A DNA stretch of 7,745 bases from DATIKM01 sp035477595 (GCA_035477595.1 DATIKM010000060.1:1-7745); one strand, 5' to 3'. Shown: positions 1 to 5,951, counted from the stretch's first letter. Notes: a model not told the origin generated them from the sequence alone. Made by a program: numbers and translations.

Positions 1-779
1 CGCTCCTGCGCGCTCGTGAGCTGAAACTCCCCCTTCTCGCGCAGGTCGTGGTCGATCGCGTGCTGGAGGGCGTCGAAGATGCTGGCGGTGAAGACGTGCA
101 TCCCGAAGAAGCAGAGGTACATGCCCCAGAGCAGCCCCTCGACCCGCAGGTTCGCCTCCGCGTACTCGACGCTCGGCTTCTCGACGATGTGGTCCGCCTC
201 GTAGACGCGGGGCGCCGAGCTCACCAGGGACCCGCGCACCGTGCCGAAGAGGTGGAGCAGCTCGGAGGGCGTCTGCTGGACCGCCGAGACGCTCGCGGCG
301 TGCGCCTCGAACACGTCGATGGCCTGCCGCGAGCAGGGCACGTTGGAGCCGGACGTGTAGATGTGGTCGCCCAGCATCAGCAGGAATGGCTCGCTGCCCA
401 CGAACTCCCTCGCGCACCACACGGCGTGGCCGTACCCCTCCGGCGAGGGCTGCTCCACGAAGGTGAGGCGGCTGGCGATCTGCTGGATGCGGGCCGATTG
501 CAGGAGCGCCCAGTCCTTGCCCTTGAAGAGGCGCATCTCCTCGGGCGGTATGGGGCCGAAGTGGGCCTCGATCTGGGACCGGTTGTGCCGGTTCACCACG
601 AGGCACACCTCCTCGATGCCGGAGTTCAGCGCCTCCTCGATGATGATCTGGATGGCGGGCTTCACGATGCCGTCCGCATCCATCAGGGGGAGCATCTCCT
701 TCTGGATGGTGGCCGTGGCGGGGTACATGCGGGTGCCGCGGCCCGCGGCGGTGATCACGGCCTTGCGAACTCGGGTCAT
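1..779 (-). CDS. galU: UTP-glucose-1-phosphate uridylyltransferase-like nucleotidyltransferase, 3' end cut by window edge
   Basis: Sugar-1-phosphate nucleotidyltransferase of the GalU type, expected to make UDP-glucose from UTP and glucose-1-phosphate in the cytoplasm, for glycan and cell-envelope synthesis. I translated this frame by hand; 259 codons are visible and it runs off the left edge. The nucleotide-binding signature AAGRGTR is at residues 11-17, followed by QKEMLPL (26-32) and KPAIQ (40-44). EGYGHAV (114-120), the metal-site motif GDHI (137-140), VEKP (199-202) and the late motif GEFQLTSA (250-257) follow in family order. GalU is usually about 290-300 residues, so roughly 30-40 residues are missing here. 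An insertion MDADGIV before KPAIQ departs from the classic KEMLPLVDKPAIQ, so another sugar substrate is possible. The ATG at 779 overlaps the TGA of the TPR gene as ATGA, which points to translational coupling. Confidence 0.85.
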   Translation of the reverse strand, partial: MTRVRKAVITAAGRGTRMYPATATIQKEMLPLMDADGIVKPAIQIIIEEALNSGIEEVCLVVNRHNRSQIEAHFGPIPPEEMRLFKGKDWALLQSARIQQIASRLTFVEQPSPEGYGHAVWCAREFVGSEPFLLMLGDHIYTSGSNVPCSRQAIDVFEAHAASVSAVQQTPSELLHLFGTVRGSLVSSAPRVYEADHIVEKPSVEYAEANLRVEGLLWGMYLCFFGMHVFTASIFDALQHAIDHDLREKGEFQLTSAQE

Positions 780-1969
780 GTGCGTTCGTGTCCTTCTCGG
801 GGGGTTGTCAGCAGGCGCAGCGCCTCCCGGAGCGCGGGCGTCTCCCCGCGCCTGGCGATGGCGTCGCGGACATCCTTGATTGCCGCGCGCGTGTCGGCCG
901 GCTCGGCCACGGCGAGGGCGGCGCCGTACTCCTGCCCGGACCTCTCCGCGTCGCCCATCACGGCGTAGATCAGCCCGAGGTTGAACCGGACGTAGGCGAG
1001 CTTGCCGTCGATCTCCAACGCCTTGCGGCTGGCCTCGATGGCCTCTGGGAGGCGCTCGGCGCCGTAGAGGCTCCAGCCCAGGTTGCCCCAGATGACGGCG
1101 GCGCGCGGCGCCCTCTCGAGGGCGGCGCGGTACTCAGCGATGGCCTCGTCGCGCCTGCCGAGACCTTCCAGCCCGGCGGCAAGCGCCGCCCGGGCCTCAT
1201 AGTCGTCCGCGTTCGCCGAGAGGAGCGCGCGGGCCTCGCGGATGCAGTCGTCGTAACGCTTCGCGGAGTGGTAGGCGCTGGCGAGCGCCAGCCGGGCGGG
1301 CCGGTTACCGGGCACGAGGCGCAGGACGGCATGGTAGGCGCGGATCGCGGCGTCCCAGCGCTCGCGCGCTCCCTCGGCGAGAGCGAGCGTGATGTGGGTC
1401 GCCGGGTTCGTGGGCTCGAACCCCATCGCGCGCGTGGCGGCCTCCACGGCCTGGCCGTACCGGCCGAGCTCCCGCAGTTGCTCGGATGCCGCCACCAGCG
1501 GGCCGGCAGCGCCCGGCGCGAAGTCCGCCGCCCGCATGAACGTCGCGGCCGCCTCGTCCCGCCTTCCCGCCAGCGCCAGCGCGGCGCCGAGCTGCATGCG
1601 GAAGTCGGGGCTCACGGGGTTCAGGTGGACGGCTGCCCGGTAGGCCTCGACGGCATCCGCGTGCCTCCCCAGCGTGGCGAGCGCCTGCCCTAGCCCGACG
1701 TGCGCCGCGATCTCGCGCGGGTTGAGCCGGATCGACTCCCGGAACGCGGCCTCCGCCTCCGCCGGCTTGCCCTCCCGAAGGAGTTGGTAACCCTCGTTCC
1801 GCCGGCTCTCCGCCGTAGGCGCGGGCGCCGCCTGGGCGTCGGCAGTGGGCGCGGGGGCCGCCGCCTGCCCATCGGCCTGGCGGGCAAGGCACGCGAGGGC
1901 CAGCATGGCCGCGGGGGCAAGGCACGCGAGGGCCAGCCCGGCCGCCCACCTATGCACGCTGCGGTTCAT
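776..1969 (-). CDS. Exported tetratricopeptide-repeat protein
   Basis: A 397-residue TPR protein, probably a protein-protein interaction scaffold in the periplasm or on a membrane; no partner can be named. Residues 1-31 form an export signal (MNRSVHRW, then a hydrophobic stretch with two LALAC segments). A low-complexity Ala/Pro/Gln linker (35-55) follows, with the octet QAAPAPTA in two forms. Residues about 57-358 are nine consecutive TPR-like units in a regular 34-residue register, each with the small-residue/Tyr pattern and ending near L-x-P. The tail is charged. Start choice: the ATG at 1969 has AAGGAGG (1977-1983) seven bases upstream, whereas an in-frame ATG at 2011 would put a basic 14-residue extension before the signal peptide. 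The LALAC sites lack the preferred Leu at -3, so lipidation is uncertain. It lies 108 bp after the permease and is coupled to galU by ATGA. Confidence 0.85.
   Translation of the reverse strand: MNRSVHRWAAGLALACLAPAAMLALACLARQADGQAAAPAPTADAQAAPAPTAESRRNEGYQLLREGKPAEAEAAFRESIRLNPREIAAHVGLGQALATLGRHADAVEAYRAAVHLNPVSPDFRMQLGAALALAGRRDEAAATFMRAADFAPGAAGPLVAASEQLRELGRYGQAVEAATRAMGFEPTNPATHITLALAEGARERWDAAIRAYHAVLRLVPGNRPARLALASAYHSAKRYDDCIREARALLSANADDYEARAALAAGLEGLGRRDEAIAEYRAALERAPRAAVIWGNLGWSLYGAERLPEAIEASRKALEIDGKLAYVRFNLGLIYAVMGDAERSGQEYGAALAVAEPADTRAAIKDVRDAIARRGETPALREALRLLTTPREGHERT
1882..1937 (-). repeat. 33-bp in-frame duplication within the TPR protein's signal sequence
   Basis: A 23-bp stretch at 1882-1904 is repeated exactly at 1915-1937, an offset of 33 bp or eleven codons. 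Similarity continues past the exact block with two mismatches. In the protein it duplicates LALACLA (residues 12-18 and 23-29), giving the export signal two hydrophobic LALAC segments in a row. The reading frame is kept. Confidence 0.9.
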
Positions 1970-1976
1970 CGGTCCG

Positions 1977-1983
1977 CCTCCTT
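1977..1983 (-). promoter_or_regulatory. Ribosome binding site that fixes the TPR gene start
   Basis: On the minus strand this reads AAGGAGG, seven bases before the ATG at 1969. It decides between that ATG and the in-frame ATG at 2011. A 7-bp hairpin (TCGCGCC, loop of three, GGCGCGA; 1983-1999) abuts and slightly overlaps the site, and could limit ribosome access if it folds. Confidence 0.75.
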
Positions 1984-2018
1984 CGCGCCAGCGGCGCGAT
2001 CGAGCCTTCACGCGGCCC

Positions 2019-2088
2019 GCCGCCTGCCCGCTCGGGGCGCGCTCACGTCGTCTGCCGCCTACCCGCTCGGGGCGCGCTCACGTCGTCT
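2019..2088. repeat. Two tandem 35-bp copies spanning the permease stop codon
   Basis: Copies lie at 2019-2053 and 2054-2088 and differ at one base (G2026 versus A2061). The second copy includes the last codons and TGA of the permease gene. The first is a duplicate of that gene end placed in the permease-TPR gap, so the permease C-terminal codons and stop are present twice in a row. Each copy is GC-rich. Confidence 0.9.
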
Positions 2089-3112
2089 GCCGGCGGCGCA
2101 GCGAGTCGTGGAGCGCCGCCAGCCAGATCACGCTGCCGATCAGCATGAACTGCCAGTGTGGGGCCACGCCTTTGAGGTCGCATCCGTTCTGGATCACCGC
2201 CATGAGGAACGCGCCGATCAGCGTGCCCACCACCCCGCCCTGGCCGCCGCGCAAGCTGGTCCCGCCGATGACTGCCGCCGCGATTGCCTGCAGCTCGAGC
2301 CCCGCACCGGCCGTCGGCTGGGCGCCCGCCGTGCGCGACACATGGATAACCGCGGCGAGTCCCGCCATCAGGCCGGACAGCGCGAAGACGCCCAGCGTGG
2401 TCTTCCGTATGGATACCCCCGAGAGGCGCGCGGCGTCGCTATTGCCGCCGATGGCGTAGACGCGCCTGCCCATCGCCGTGCGCGAGAGCAGCACGTGCAT
2501 CGCGATGGCCGCGGACAGCATGACCATGAGCGGGGTGGGCACGCTGAGGCCCGTGAAGGGCACGGTCAGCACGCCGATGCTGAAGACCTCGAAGCCGGGC
2601 GCCGTGCCCGAGATGTTCTGGTCGCCCGACAGGCGGAGCGCCAGGCCGTACGCGACCCCCATCATCCCGAGCGTGGCGATGAACGCGGGCATGCGGCCAA
2701 ACGTGACGAGGAGGCCGCTCACGAGGCCGCACGCCATGCCCGCCGCGCAGGCTGCCAGCACGCCAACGAGCACGCCCGCCCCGTGGTCGACCATGAGGAC
2801 CGCCGACACCACGCCCGAGAGCGCGAGCATGCGACCGACGGAGAGGTCGATGTGGCCCAGGATGATGACTGCCGTCTGGCCCACCGCCAGGATGGCGACG
2901 ACGGCGGTGGCCTGCACGATGTTGCGCCAGTTGAGGGCGGAGAGGAAGCCCTCGTCCCGGGCGATGAAGGAGAGCGCCACGACCACGATCAGGAGGAACG
3001 ACAGCGGCGCGGCCACCCCTCCCAGGGCGCGCAACGCCGCCCAACCGAGATCGGCGCCAGGCCTGCGCTCCACGCTCGCTCCCAACGATGGCTGCTCCTG
3101 CCCGGCCTGCAT
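2078..3112 (-). CDS. Ribose/monosaccharide-type ABC transporter permease (BPD_transp_2 family)
   Basis: Inner-membrane permease of the RbsC class, which forms the channel of sugar (or autoinducer-2) importers with an ATPase and a periplasmic binding protein. It is 344 residues, slightly longer than RbsC because of a roughly 30-residue polar N-terminus. Motifs in order: GHIDLSVG (86-93), where most relatives have GGIDLSVG; the cytoplasmic coupling loop YAIGGNSDAARLSGV (219-233); and the block from AGLELQAI to GGTSLRGGQG (269-292). About eight to ten hydrophobic segments can be picked out (about 34-50, 66-85, 95-108, 112-137, 143-160, 193-209, 239-257, 272-284, 293-309, 321-335). No ATPase or binding-protein gene is beside it, so its partners must lie elsewhere or beyond the window. 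The ATG at 3112 has no clear ribosome site; GTG at 3073 or TTG at 3085 are alternatives. The gene end is duplicated (2019-2088). Confidence 0.92.
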   Translation of the reverse strand: MQAGQEQPSLGASVERRPGADLGWAALRALGGVAAPLSFLLIVVVALSFIARDEGFLSALNWRNIVQATAVVAILAVGQTAVIILGHIDLSVGRMLALSGVVSAVLMVDHGAGVLVGVLAACAAGMACGLVSGLLVTFGRMPAFIATLGMMGVAYGLALRLSGDQNISGTAPGFEVFSIGVLTVPFTGLSVPTPLMVMLSAAIAMHVLLSRTAMGRRVYAIGGNSDAARLSGVSIRKTTLGVFALSGLMAGLAAVIHVSRTAGAQPTAGAGLELQAIAAAVIGGTSLRGGQGGVVGTLIGAFLMAVIQNGCDLKGVAPHWQFMLIGSVIWLAALHDSLRRRQTT

Positions 3113-3133
3113 CGCGACGCAGGCGGCCAGCCC

Positions 3134-3163
3134 ATCCTAGCACCGGCCCCCCGGGCGAGTCAA
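3134..3163 (-). promoter_or_regulatory. Candidate promoter for the permease-TPR-galU unit
   Basis: On the minus strand, TTGACT (3163-3158) and TAGGAT (3139-3134) are separated by 18 bp, matching the sigma-70-type consensus at 5/6 and 4/6. Transcription would start near 3127, leaving only about 15 bases before the ATG at 3112. That fits the absence of a ribosome binding site. It lies downstream of a terminator-like hairpin (3278-3305), where a new unit would need a promoter. Confidence 0.5.
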
Positions 3164-3195
3164 CGGAGCGGGGCGGGGCGACGGTGCGCCGCCAG

Positions 3196-3219
3196 CTACA
3201 GGGCGCGTGCGCCCTGTAG
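3196..3219. promoter_or_regulatory. Perfect 24-bp inverted repeat upstream of the permease promoter
   Basis: Arms CTACAGGGCGC (3196-3206) and GCGCCCTGTAG (3209-3219) are perfectly complementary around a 2-base centre. No T-run follows on either strand, so it does not look like a terminator. It is centred about 80 bp upstream of the predicted permease transcription start, a position used by dimeric activators. It does not resemble the LacI-type half-sites at 5691-5731. The symmetry is seen directly; the regulatory role is inferred. The rest of 3113-3348 holds only the promoter and terminator listed here. Confidence 0.5.
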
Positions 3220-3277
3220 GCGCCATCGAGGGTCTATGCGATTCCCCCTCGCAACATGGGTGCGTTGGCGCAGAAAG

Positions 3278-3305
3278 CCCGGAGCCGCACGGAGGCGGCT
3301 CCGGG
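3278..3305 (-). terminator. Rho-independent-type terminator after the lipoprotein gene
   Basis: A perfect 11-bp stem, CCCGGAGCCGC (3278-3288) with GCGGCTCCGGG (3295-3305), encloses a 6-base loop. Read on the minus strand it is followed at once by CTTTCT, a short T-rich tract. It begins 43 bases beyond the lipoprotein stop codon. It probably ends the regulator-pseudopilin-lipoprotein unit. The T-tract is short, so termination may be partial. Confidence 0.65.
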
Positions 3306-3348
3306 TGTCGCGCAAAACTGCACAGTCTCCCAACCCTCGCCGCGTCGG

Positions 3349-3642
3349 CTACTGGCCGGGCTGCCCGGCCGCAGGCGGCGGAGGCCCGGCCGCGGCCGGC
3401 GGAGGGCCGCCGCGCTGGCCAGCGTCTCCCTGCATGGCCTCACCCGCCTGGCGCTGGCGCCTCTCGATCTCCCGTCTGGCCTCCTCAGGCATCCCGCCAG
3501 GCGGGAACCTGCCCTGCATCGCGGCCTCTTCTTCAGCGGTCAACCTGGTCTCGGCGCCCTTGCAGCCGGTCAGCAGGACCGGCAGGAGCGCTATGACGCA
3601 CACTCCAGCGACTCCGAGCGCGCGCAAGGCGGACCTGACCAT
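3349..3642 (-). CDS. Small predicted lipoprotein, Pro/Ala-rich C-terminus
   Basis: A 97-residue membrane-anchored lipoprotein of unknown function. Residues 1-26 are a lipoprotein signal: basic start MVRSALR, a hydrophobic core, then the canonical lipobox LTGC with the acylated Cys at 27. Lys at +2 gives no inner-membrane retention signal of the Asp type. Residues 32-70 are charged and helical in character (TAEEEAAMQGRF, MPEEARREIERRQRQ). The tail (78-97) is GGPPPAAAGPPPP-like low complexity. Start: the ATG at 3642 has GGGAGG about eleven bases upstream and begins exactly at the signal peptide; an upstream extension to 3795 would overlap the pseudopilin gene and has no export features. It sits 67 bp after the pseudopilin stop, suggesting joint transcription. 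In my recollection, small lipoproteins often follow H-X9-DG pseudopilin genes in such genomes; that is context, not proof. Confidence 0.8.
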   Translation of the reverse strand: MVRSALRALGVAGVCVIALLPVLLTGCKGAETRLTAEEEAAMQGRFPPGGMPEEARREIERRQRQAGEAMQGDAGQRGGPPPAAAGPPPPAAGQPGQ

Positions 3643-3669
3643 CGTATGCGGTACCTCCCATCCGAGGAG

Positions 3670-3700
3670 GGGCGGGGCCGCCATCCGGCGGGCCCCGCCC
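3670..3700 (-). other. GC-rich stem-loop between pseudopilin and lipoprotein genes
   Basis: Arms 3670-3682 and 3687-3700 pair over 13 bp with one bulged base and a 4-base loop. It starts ten bases after the pseudopilin stop codon and ends 28 bases before the lipoprotein ATG. No T-run follows on the minus strand, so it is more likely an mRNA-stabilising or processing structure, or a weak attenuator, than a full terminator. Such a structure could set different levels of the two proteins from one transcript. Confidence 0.6.
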
Positions 3701-3709
3701 GATGCGCAA

Positions 3710-4525
3710 CTAGTCGCGCGTGGCCATCCACATGTTGTTGACCGGCTGCCCGTCCGGATCGGGGTTCGTGGCGGTCGGTCGCATCGCCCTCGCATGGCCG
3801 TCGGCGAAGACGAAGTTGGCCATCTCGTTATGCGTCGTGGAGACCGCGCCGTTCGGGCCGACCGGCCAGGCGGCGGTCGGGGAGCGGCGGCCGTCCGGAA
3901 TCTCGCCGGGCGCGAAGCTGTTCCACCAGTTCACTCCGGTGAACGTGCCGCCGTAGAAGTCCGTCGCATTGCCCACGCCGTTGTTCCGGCGCATGTCGGT
4001 GTTGTGCTTCTCGGTGAAGAGGACGGTCTGGGCGGGCCTGGTCACCTCGGCGATGGTGACGCTCATCGGTGTGAGCCAGGTCTGGGCCATGGGCGTCATG
4101 AGGCCGATCATGCCCCACCTCTGCGTGAAGGGGTTCCAGCCGATGATCCCGTTCGCGCCGTAGGACATGGAGATGCCGGCCCAGCTGTCCCCGATGTTCG
4201 GGCCCCAGTAGGCCCAGTCGATGAGCCACCTTTCCGCGTCGTTCGGGCAGCGGATAATGCCCGTGTTCCTGATGTACGGCTGCGACGTGAGCGCCCACGA
4301 GTCGTGCCAGTTCGAGTCGAGGCCGAACGCGAAGGTCTCGTCGTAGTCCTGGACGTACATCATCTGGGCGGTGCCGAGCTGCTTAAGGTTGGACAGGCAG
4401 CTCACCGACCGCGCCTTCGCTCGAGCCTGCGCAAACACAGGGAACAGGATCGCGGCGAGGATCGCGATGATGGCGATAACCACGAGCAGCTCGATGAGGG
4501 TGAAGCCCGGTCTGCGGCACTTCAT
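3710..4525 (-). CDS. Type IV pseudopilin-like protein with H-X9-DG C-terminal motif (DUF1559-like)
   Basis: A 271-residue secreted or surface protein with a class III (prepilin) signal. The leader MKCRRPG is followed by F8 and the conserved Glu at mature position +5 (E12), so prepilin peptidase would cut between G7 and F8. The hydrophobic assembly helix spans about 8-32, followed by AQARAKAR, SCLSNLKQLG (42-51) and YVQDYDETF (57-65). The body is rich in Trp, Asn and Gly, as in this family. Near the end is H232, nine residues, then D242-G243, the H-X9-DG motif. Start: the ATG at 4525 places RRPG correctly and has AAAGGA eight bases upstream; the in-frame ATG at 4582 would add 19 residues before the leader. 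No pilus assembly gene is nearby, so it presumably uses machinery encoded elsewhere. It lies 68 bp after the regulator, on the same strand. Confidence 0.9.
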   Translation of the reverse strand: MKCRRPGFTLIELLVVIAIIAILAAILFPVFAQARAKARSVSCLSNLKQLGTAQMMYVQDYDETFAFGLDSNWHDSWALTSQPYIRNTGIIRCPNDAERWLIDWAYWGPNIGDSWAGISMSYGANGIIGWNPFTQRWGMIGLMTPMAQTWLTPMSVTIAEVTRPAQTVLFTEKHNTDMRRNNGVGNATDFYGGTFTGVNWWNSFAPGEIPDGRRSPTAAWPVGPNGAVSTTHNEMANFVFADGHARAMRPTATNPDPDGQPVNNMWMATRD

Positions 4526-4526
4526 C

Positions 4527-4557
4527 AAGGACGTCCTTTCTCGCGGCGGTTCCGCGA
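4527..4557 (-). promoter_or_regulatory. Two adjacent stem-loops in the pseudopilin leader, one covering the ribosome binding site
   Basis: AAGGACGTCCTT (4527-4538) is a perfect 12-bp palindrome containing the ribosome binding site. As RNA, AAGG can pair with CCUU around a 4-base loop and hide it. Just upstream, TCGCGG (4541-4546) pairs with CCGCGA (4552-4557) around a 5-base loop. Together they could act as a translational control point between regulator and pseudopilin. The pairing is visible; a function is inferred. Confidence 0.4.
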
Positions 4558-4593
4558 CGATGCGGGTGAAGTCAGCGGCCATTCAGCAAACGG

Positions 4594-5652
4594 TCAGCAT
4601 CTCGCGACGGCCGCCGCGCGAGGCGCCGAGCAGGACGCCCGGATATGGAGCTGCATCGGGAACCGCACGACGCGTTCAGGCGTTTCGGTTCCGCGTATCC
4701 GAGCCAGCAGTAAATCGACTGCCGCGCGCCCGATCTGGGGGAGCGGCTGGCCGACCGAGGTCATGGGCGGGTTGCACCGCTCGCTGATCTCGGTGGAGTT
4801 GAAGCTGACGACCGAGACATCTTCCGGCACGCGCAGGCCCGTACTGGGCAGGCACTCGGCGATCATGCGGGCGCGAATCTCGTCGCAGCAGATGAGTGCG
4901 GTGGGACGGGGGTCGGAGTCGCGCACCCAGCGGGCCGTATGGTGCGCCCATTCCGGGTCCGGAAGCGTGCGCTCCTCCCACTCGCGGGTGAGCGGGCCGG
5001 CGCCGTTCTGGCCCGCGTCGGCCAGCGCGCGCCGCACCCCCTGGAGGCGCTCGGCGCCCCACGACATGCCCTCGCCCGGGTAGAGGACGGCGATGCGGCG
5101 GTGCCCCAGGTCGAGCAGGTGCCGCGCGGCGAGGTAGCCGCCGGCCGAGTTGTCGCAGTCCACCGAGAAGCAGCGCTCGTCCTCGAGCTGGAACGAGACG
5201 CAGACGACGGGGAAGCCGGCCGCCAGCAGCGTGGGCGTCAGCTTGTCGTGGAGGAACCGGCTGATCTGCAGCACGCCGTCGGCGGCGCCGCCGGTGATGT
5301 CGGCATAGAGGCTGCGCCAGTCGGGGTAGTGCGCGGAGAGGAGCAGCACGTTGCGGTCGTGCTCGGTGGACCGCTCGACGATGCCCGCCAGGATCTCGCT
5401 GAAGAAGGTATCGCGGGTGGAGAAGCTCTCCGGCTGGTTCAGGACGATGCCGATGCGGCGGGTGCGGCCGGTCGCCAGCGACCTCGCGGCCGCGTGCGGC
5501 CGGTAGTTCAGGCCAGCGGCCGCATCGAGAACGCGCTGGCGGGTGGACTCCGGGATGGCGTCGGTGCGGCCGTTCAGCACGAAGGAGGCGGTGGTCGGTG
5601 AGACCCCGGCCCGATCGGCCACATCCTTGAGGCGCGCGCGTCGCGTCGGCAC
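4594..5652 (-). CDS. LacI/GalR-family transcriptional regulator
   Basis: A 352-residue DNA-binding, sugar-sensing repressor. Residues 8-28 (LKDVADRAGVSPTTASFVLNG) form the LacI helix-turn-helix. The hinge helix YRPHAAARSLATG (50-62) carries the Leu that inserts into the central base step of operators. From about 66 it is a periplasmic-binding-protein-like effector domain, with typical landmarks SVDCDNSAGGYLAARHLLDLGHRRIAVL (163-190), VPEDVSVVSFN (275-285) and TSVGQPLPQIGRAAVDLL (298-315). Start: GTG at 5652 with GGAAG about nine bases upstream; no ATG in this frame gives the standard N-terminus. It diverges from the oxidoreductase and precedes the pseudopilin by 68 bp on the same strand. Its promoter carries LacI-type palindromes, so autoregulation is likely. 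The effector is unknown; the two neighbouring units suggest a sugar or sugar derivative. Confidence 0.93.
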   Translation of the reverse strand: MPTRRARLKDVADRAGVSPTTASFVLNGRTDAIPESTRQRVLDAAAGLNYRPHAAARSLATGRTRRIGIVLNQPESFSTRDTFFSEILAGIVERSTEHDRNVLLLSAHYPDWRSLYADITGGAADGVLQISRFLHDKLTPTLLAAGFPVVCVSFQLEDERCFSVDCDNSAGGYLAARHLLDLGHRRIAVLYPGEGMSWGAERLQGVRRALADAGQNGAGPLTREWEERTLPDPEWAHHTARWVRDSDPRPTALICCDEIRARMIAECLPSTGLRVPEDVSVVSFNSTEISERCNPPMTSVGQPLPQIGRAAVDLLLARIRGTETPERVVRFPMQLHIRASCSAPRAAAVARC

Positions 5653-5690
5653 TGTCTGTCTTCCATTTCGCGCACCGGCTCGCCATCGGG

Positions 5691-5731
5691 CTGATGCGCT
5701 TTAGTAAAGCGGGTCAGTAATCCGCTTTACT
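5691..5731. promoter_or_regulatory. Cluster of three LacI-type operator-like sites
   Basis: The half-site TAAAGC/GCTTTA, as in many LacI-family operators of the AAAGCGCTTT type, occurs three times. Full or partial palindromes are CTGATGC|GCTTTAG (5691-5704, 5 of 7 pairs), AGTAAAGC|GGGTCAGT (5703-5718, 4 of 8) and AGTAATCC|GCTTTACT (5716-5731, 6 of 8). Their centres (5697/5698, 5710/5711, 5723/5724) are 13 bp apart. The same bases also form a perfect CGCTTTA-G-TAAAGCG (5697-5711), and a 10-bp inverted repeat AGTAAAGCGG (5703-5712) with CCGCTTTACT (5722-5731). They overlap the regulator promoter's -10 and start region. The most likely binder is the adjacent regulator. Confidence 0.65.
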
Positions 5732-5758
5732 TGTATCACAGGCCTTTCCACCTGTCAA
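5730..5758 (-). promoter_or_regulatory. Promoter of the LacI-family regulator gene
   Basis: On the minus strand a perfect -35 TTGACA (5758-5753) is followed after 17 bp by TACAAG (5735-5730), 4/6 to the -10 consensus. Transcription would begin near 5723, inside the operator cluster, giving a leader of about 70 bases before the GTG at 5652. The overlap of operator and promoter is the classic arrangement for repression. Confidence 0.7.
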
Positions 5759-5808
5759 GGGCAAGTTGCGCCGCCGTGTAACTGCCCCGGCGGGCATCCC
5801 CGCATGCG

Positions 5809-5835
5809 TTGCCCGGGGTCTTAACAACCTATACG
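5809..5835 (+). promoter_or_regulatory. Weak candidate promoter for the oxidoreductase gene
   Basis: TTGCCC (5809-5814) and TATACG (5830-5835) are 15 bp apart, which is shorter than ideal, and each matches 4/6. This is the best plus-strand candidate I see in the 314-bp divergent gap, and it is weak. If correct, the leader is about 125 bases, and the LacI-type sites lie about 110 bp upstream, so direct repression by them would need looping. The rest of the gap shows nothing else clear. Confidence 0.25.
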
Positions 5836-5951
5836 ATGGGGCATGGTGCGCGTGATGCAGGCGCCGCAATGGAGGAGGTGGAATGGCCCGTGGAGCGGAA
5901 TGCTGGAAGCGCCGCGCGCCGCGCCGGAATGCGCCCGGCGGCATGCGCGAT

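Noticed and set aside
48..968. A plus-strand open frame of 306 codons opposite galU
   Set aside because: The minus strand here encodes a protein with ordered nucleotidyltransferase motifs; the plus-strand product is a low-complexity mirror without recognisable features.
3349..3795. Longer form of the lipoprotein starting at 3795
   Set aside because: The extra 51 residues overlap the pseudopilin gene and precede an otherwise perfect lipoprotein signal; the ATG at 3642 has its own ribosome site.
1700..5083. A plus-strand open frame of 1127 codons antisense to the regulator, pseudopilin, lipoprotein, permease and TPR genes
   Set aside because: It crosses several well-supported opposite-strand genes and their gaps, its product is Arg/His/Ala-rich with no domain, and long antisense frames are expected in GC-rich DNA. 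It is a by-product of codon bias.
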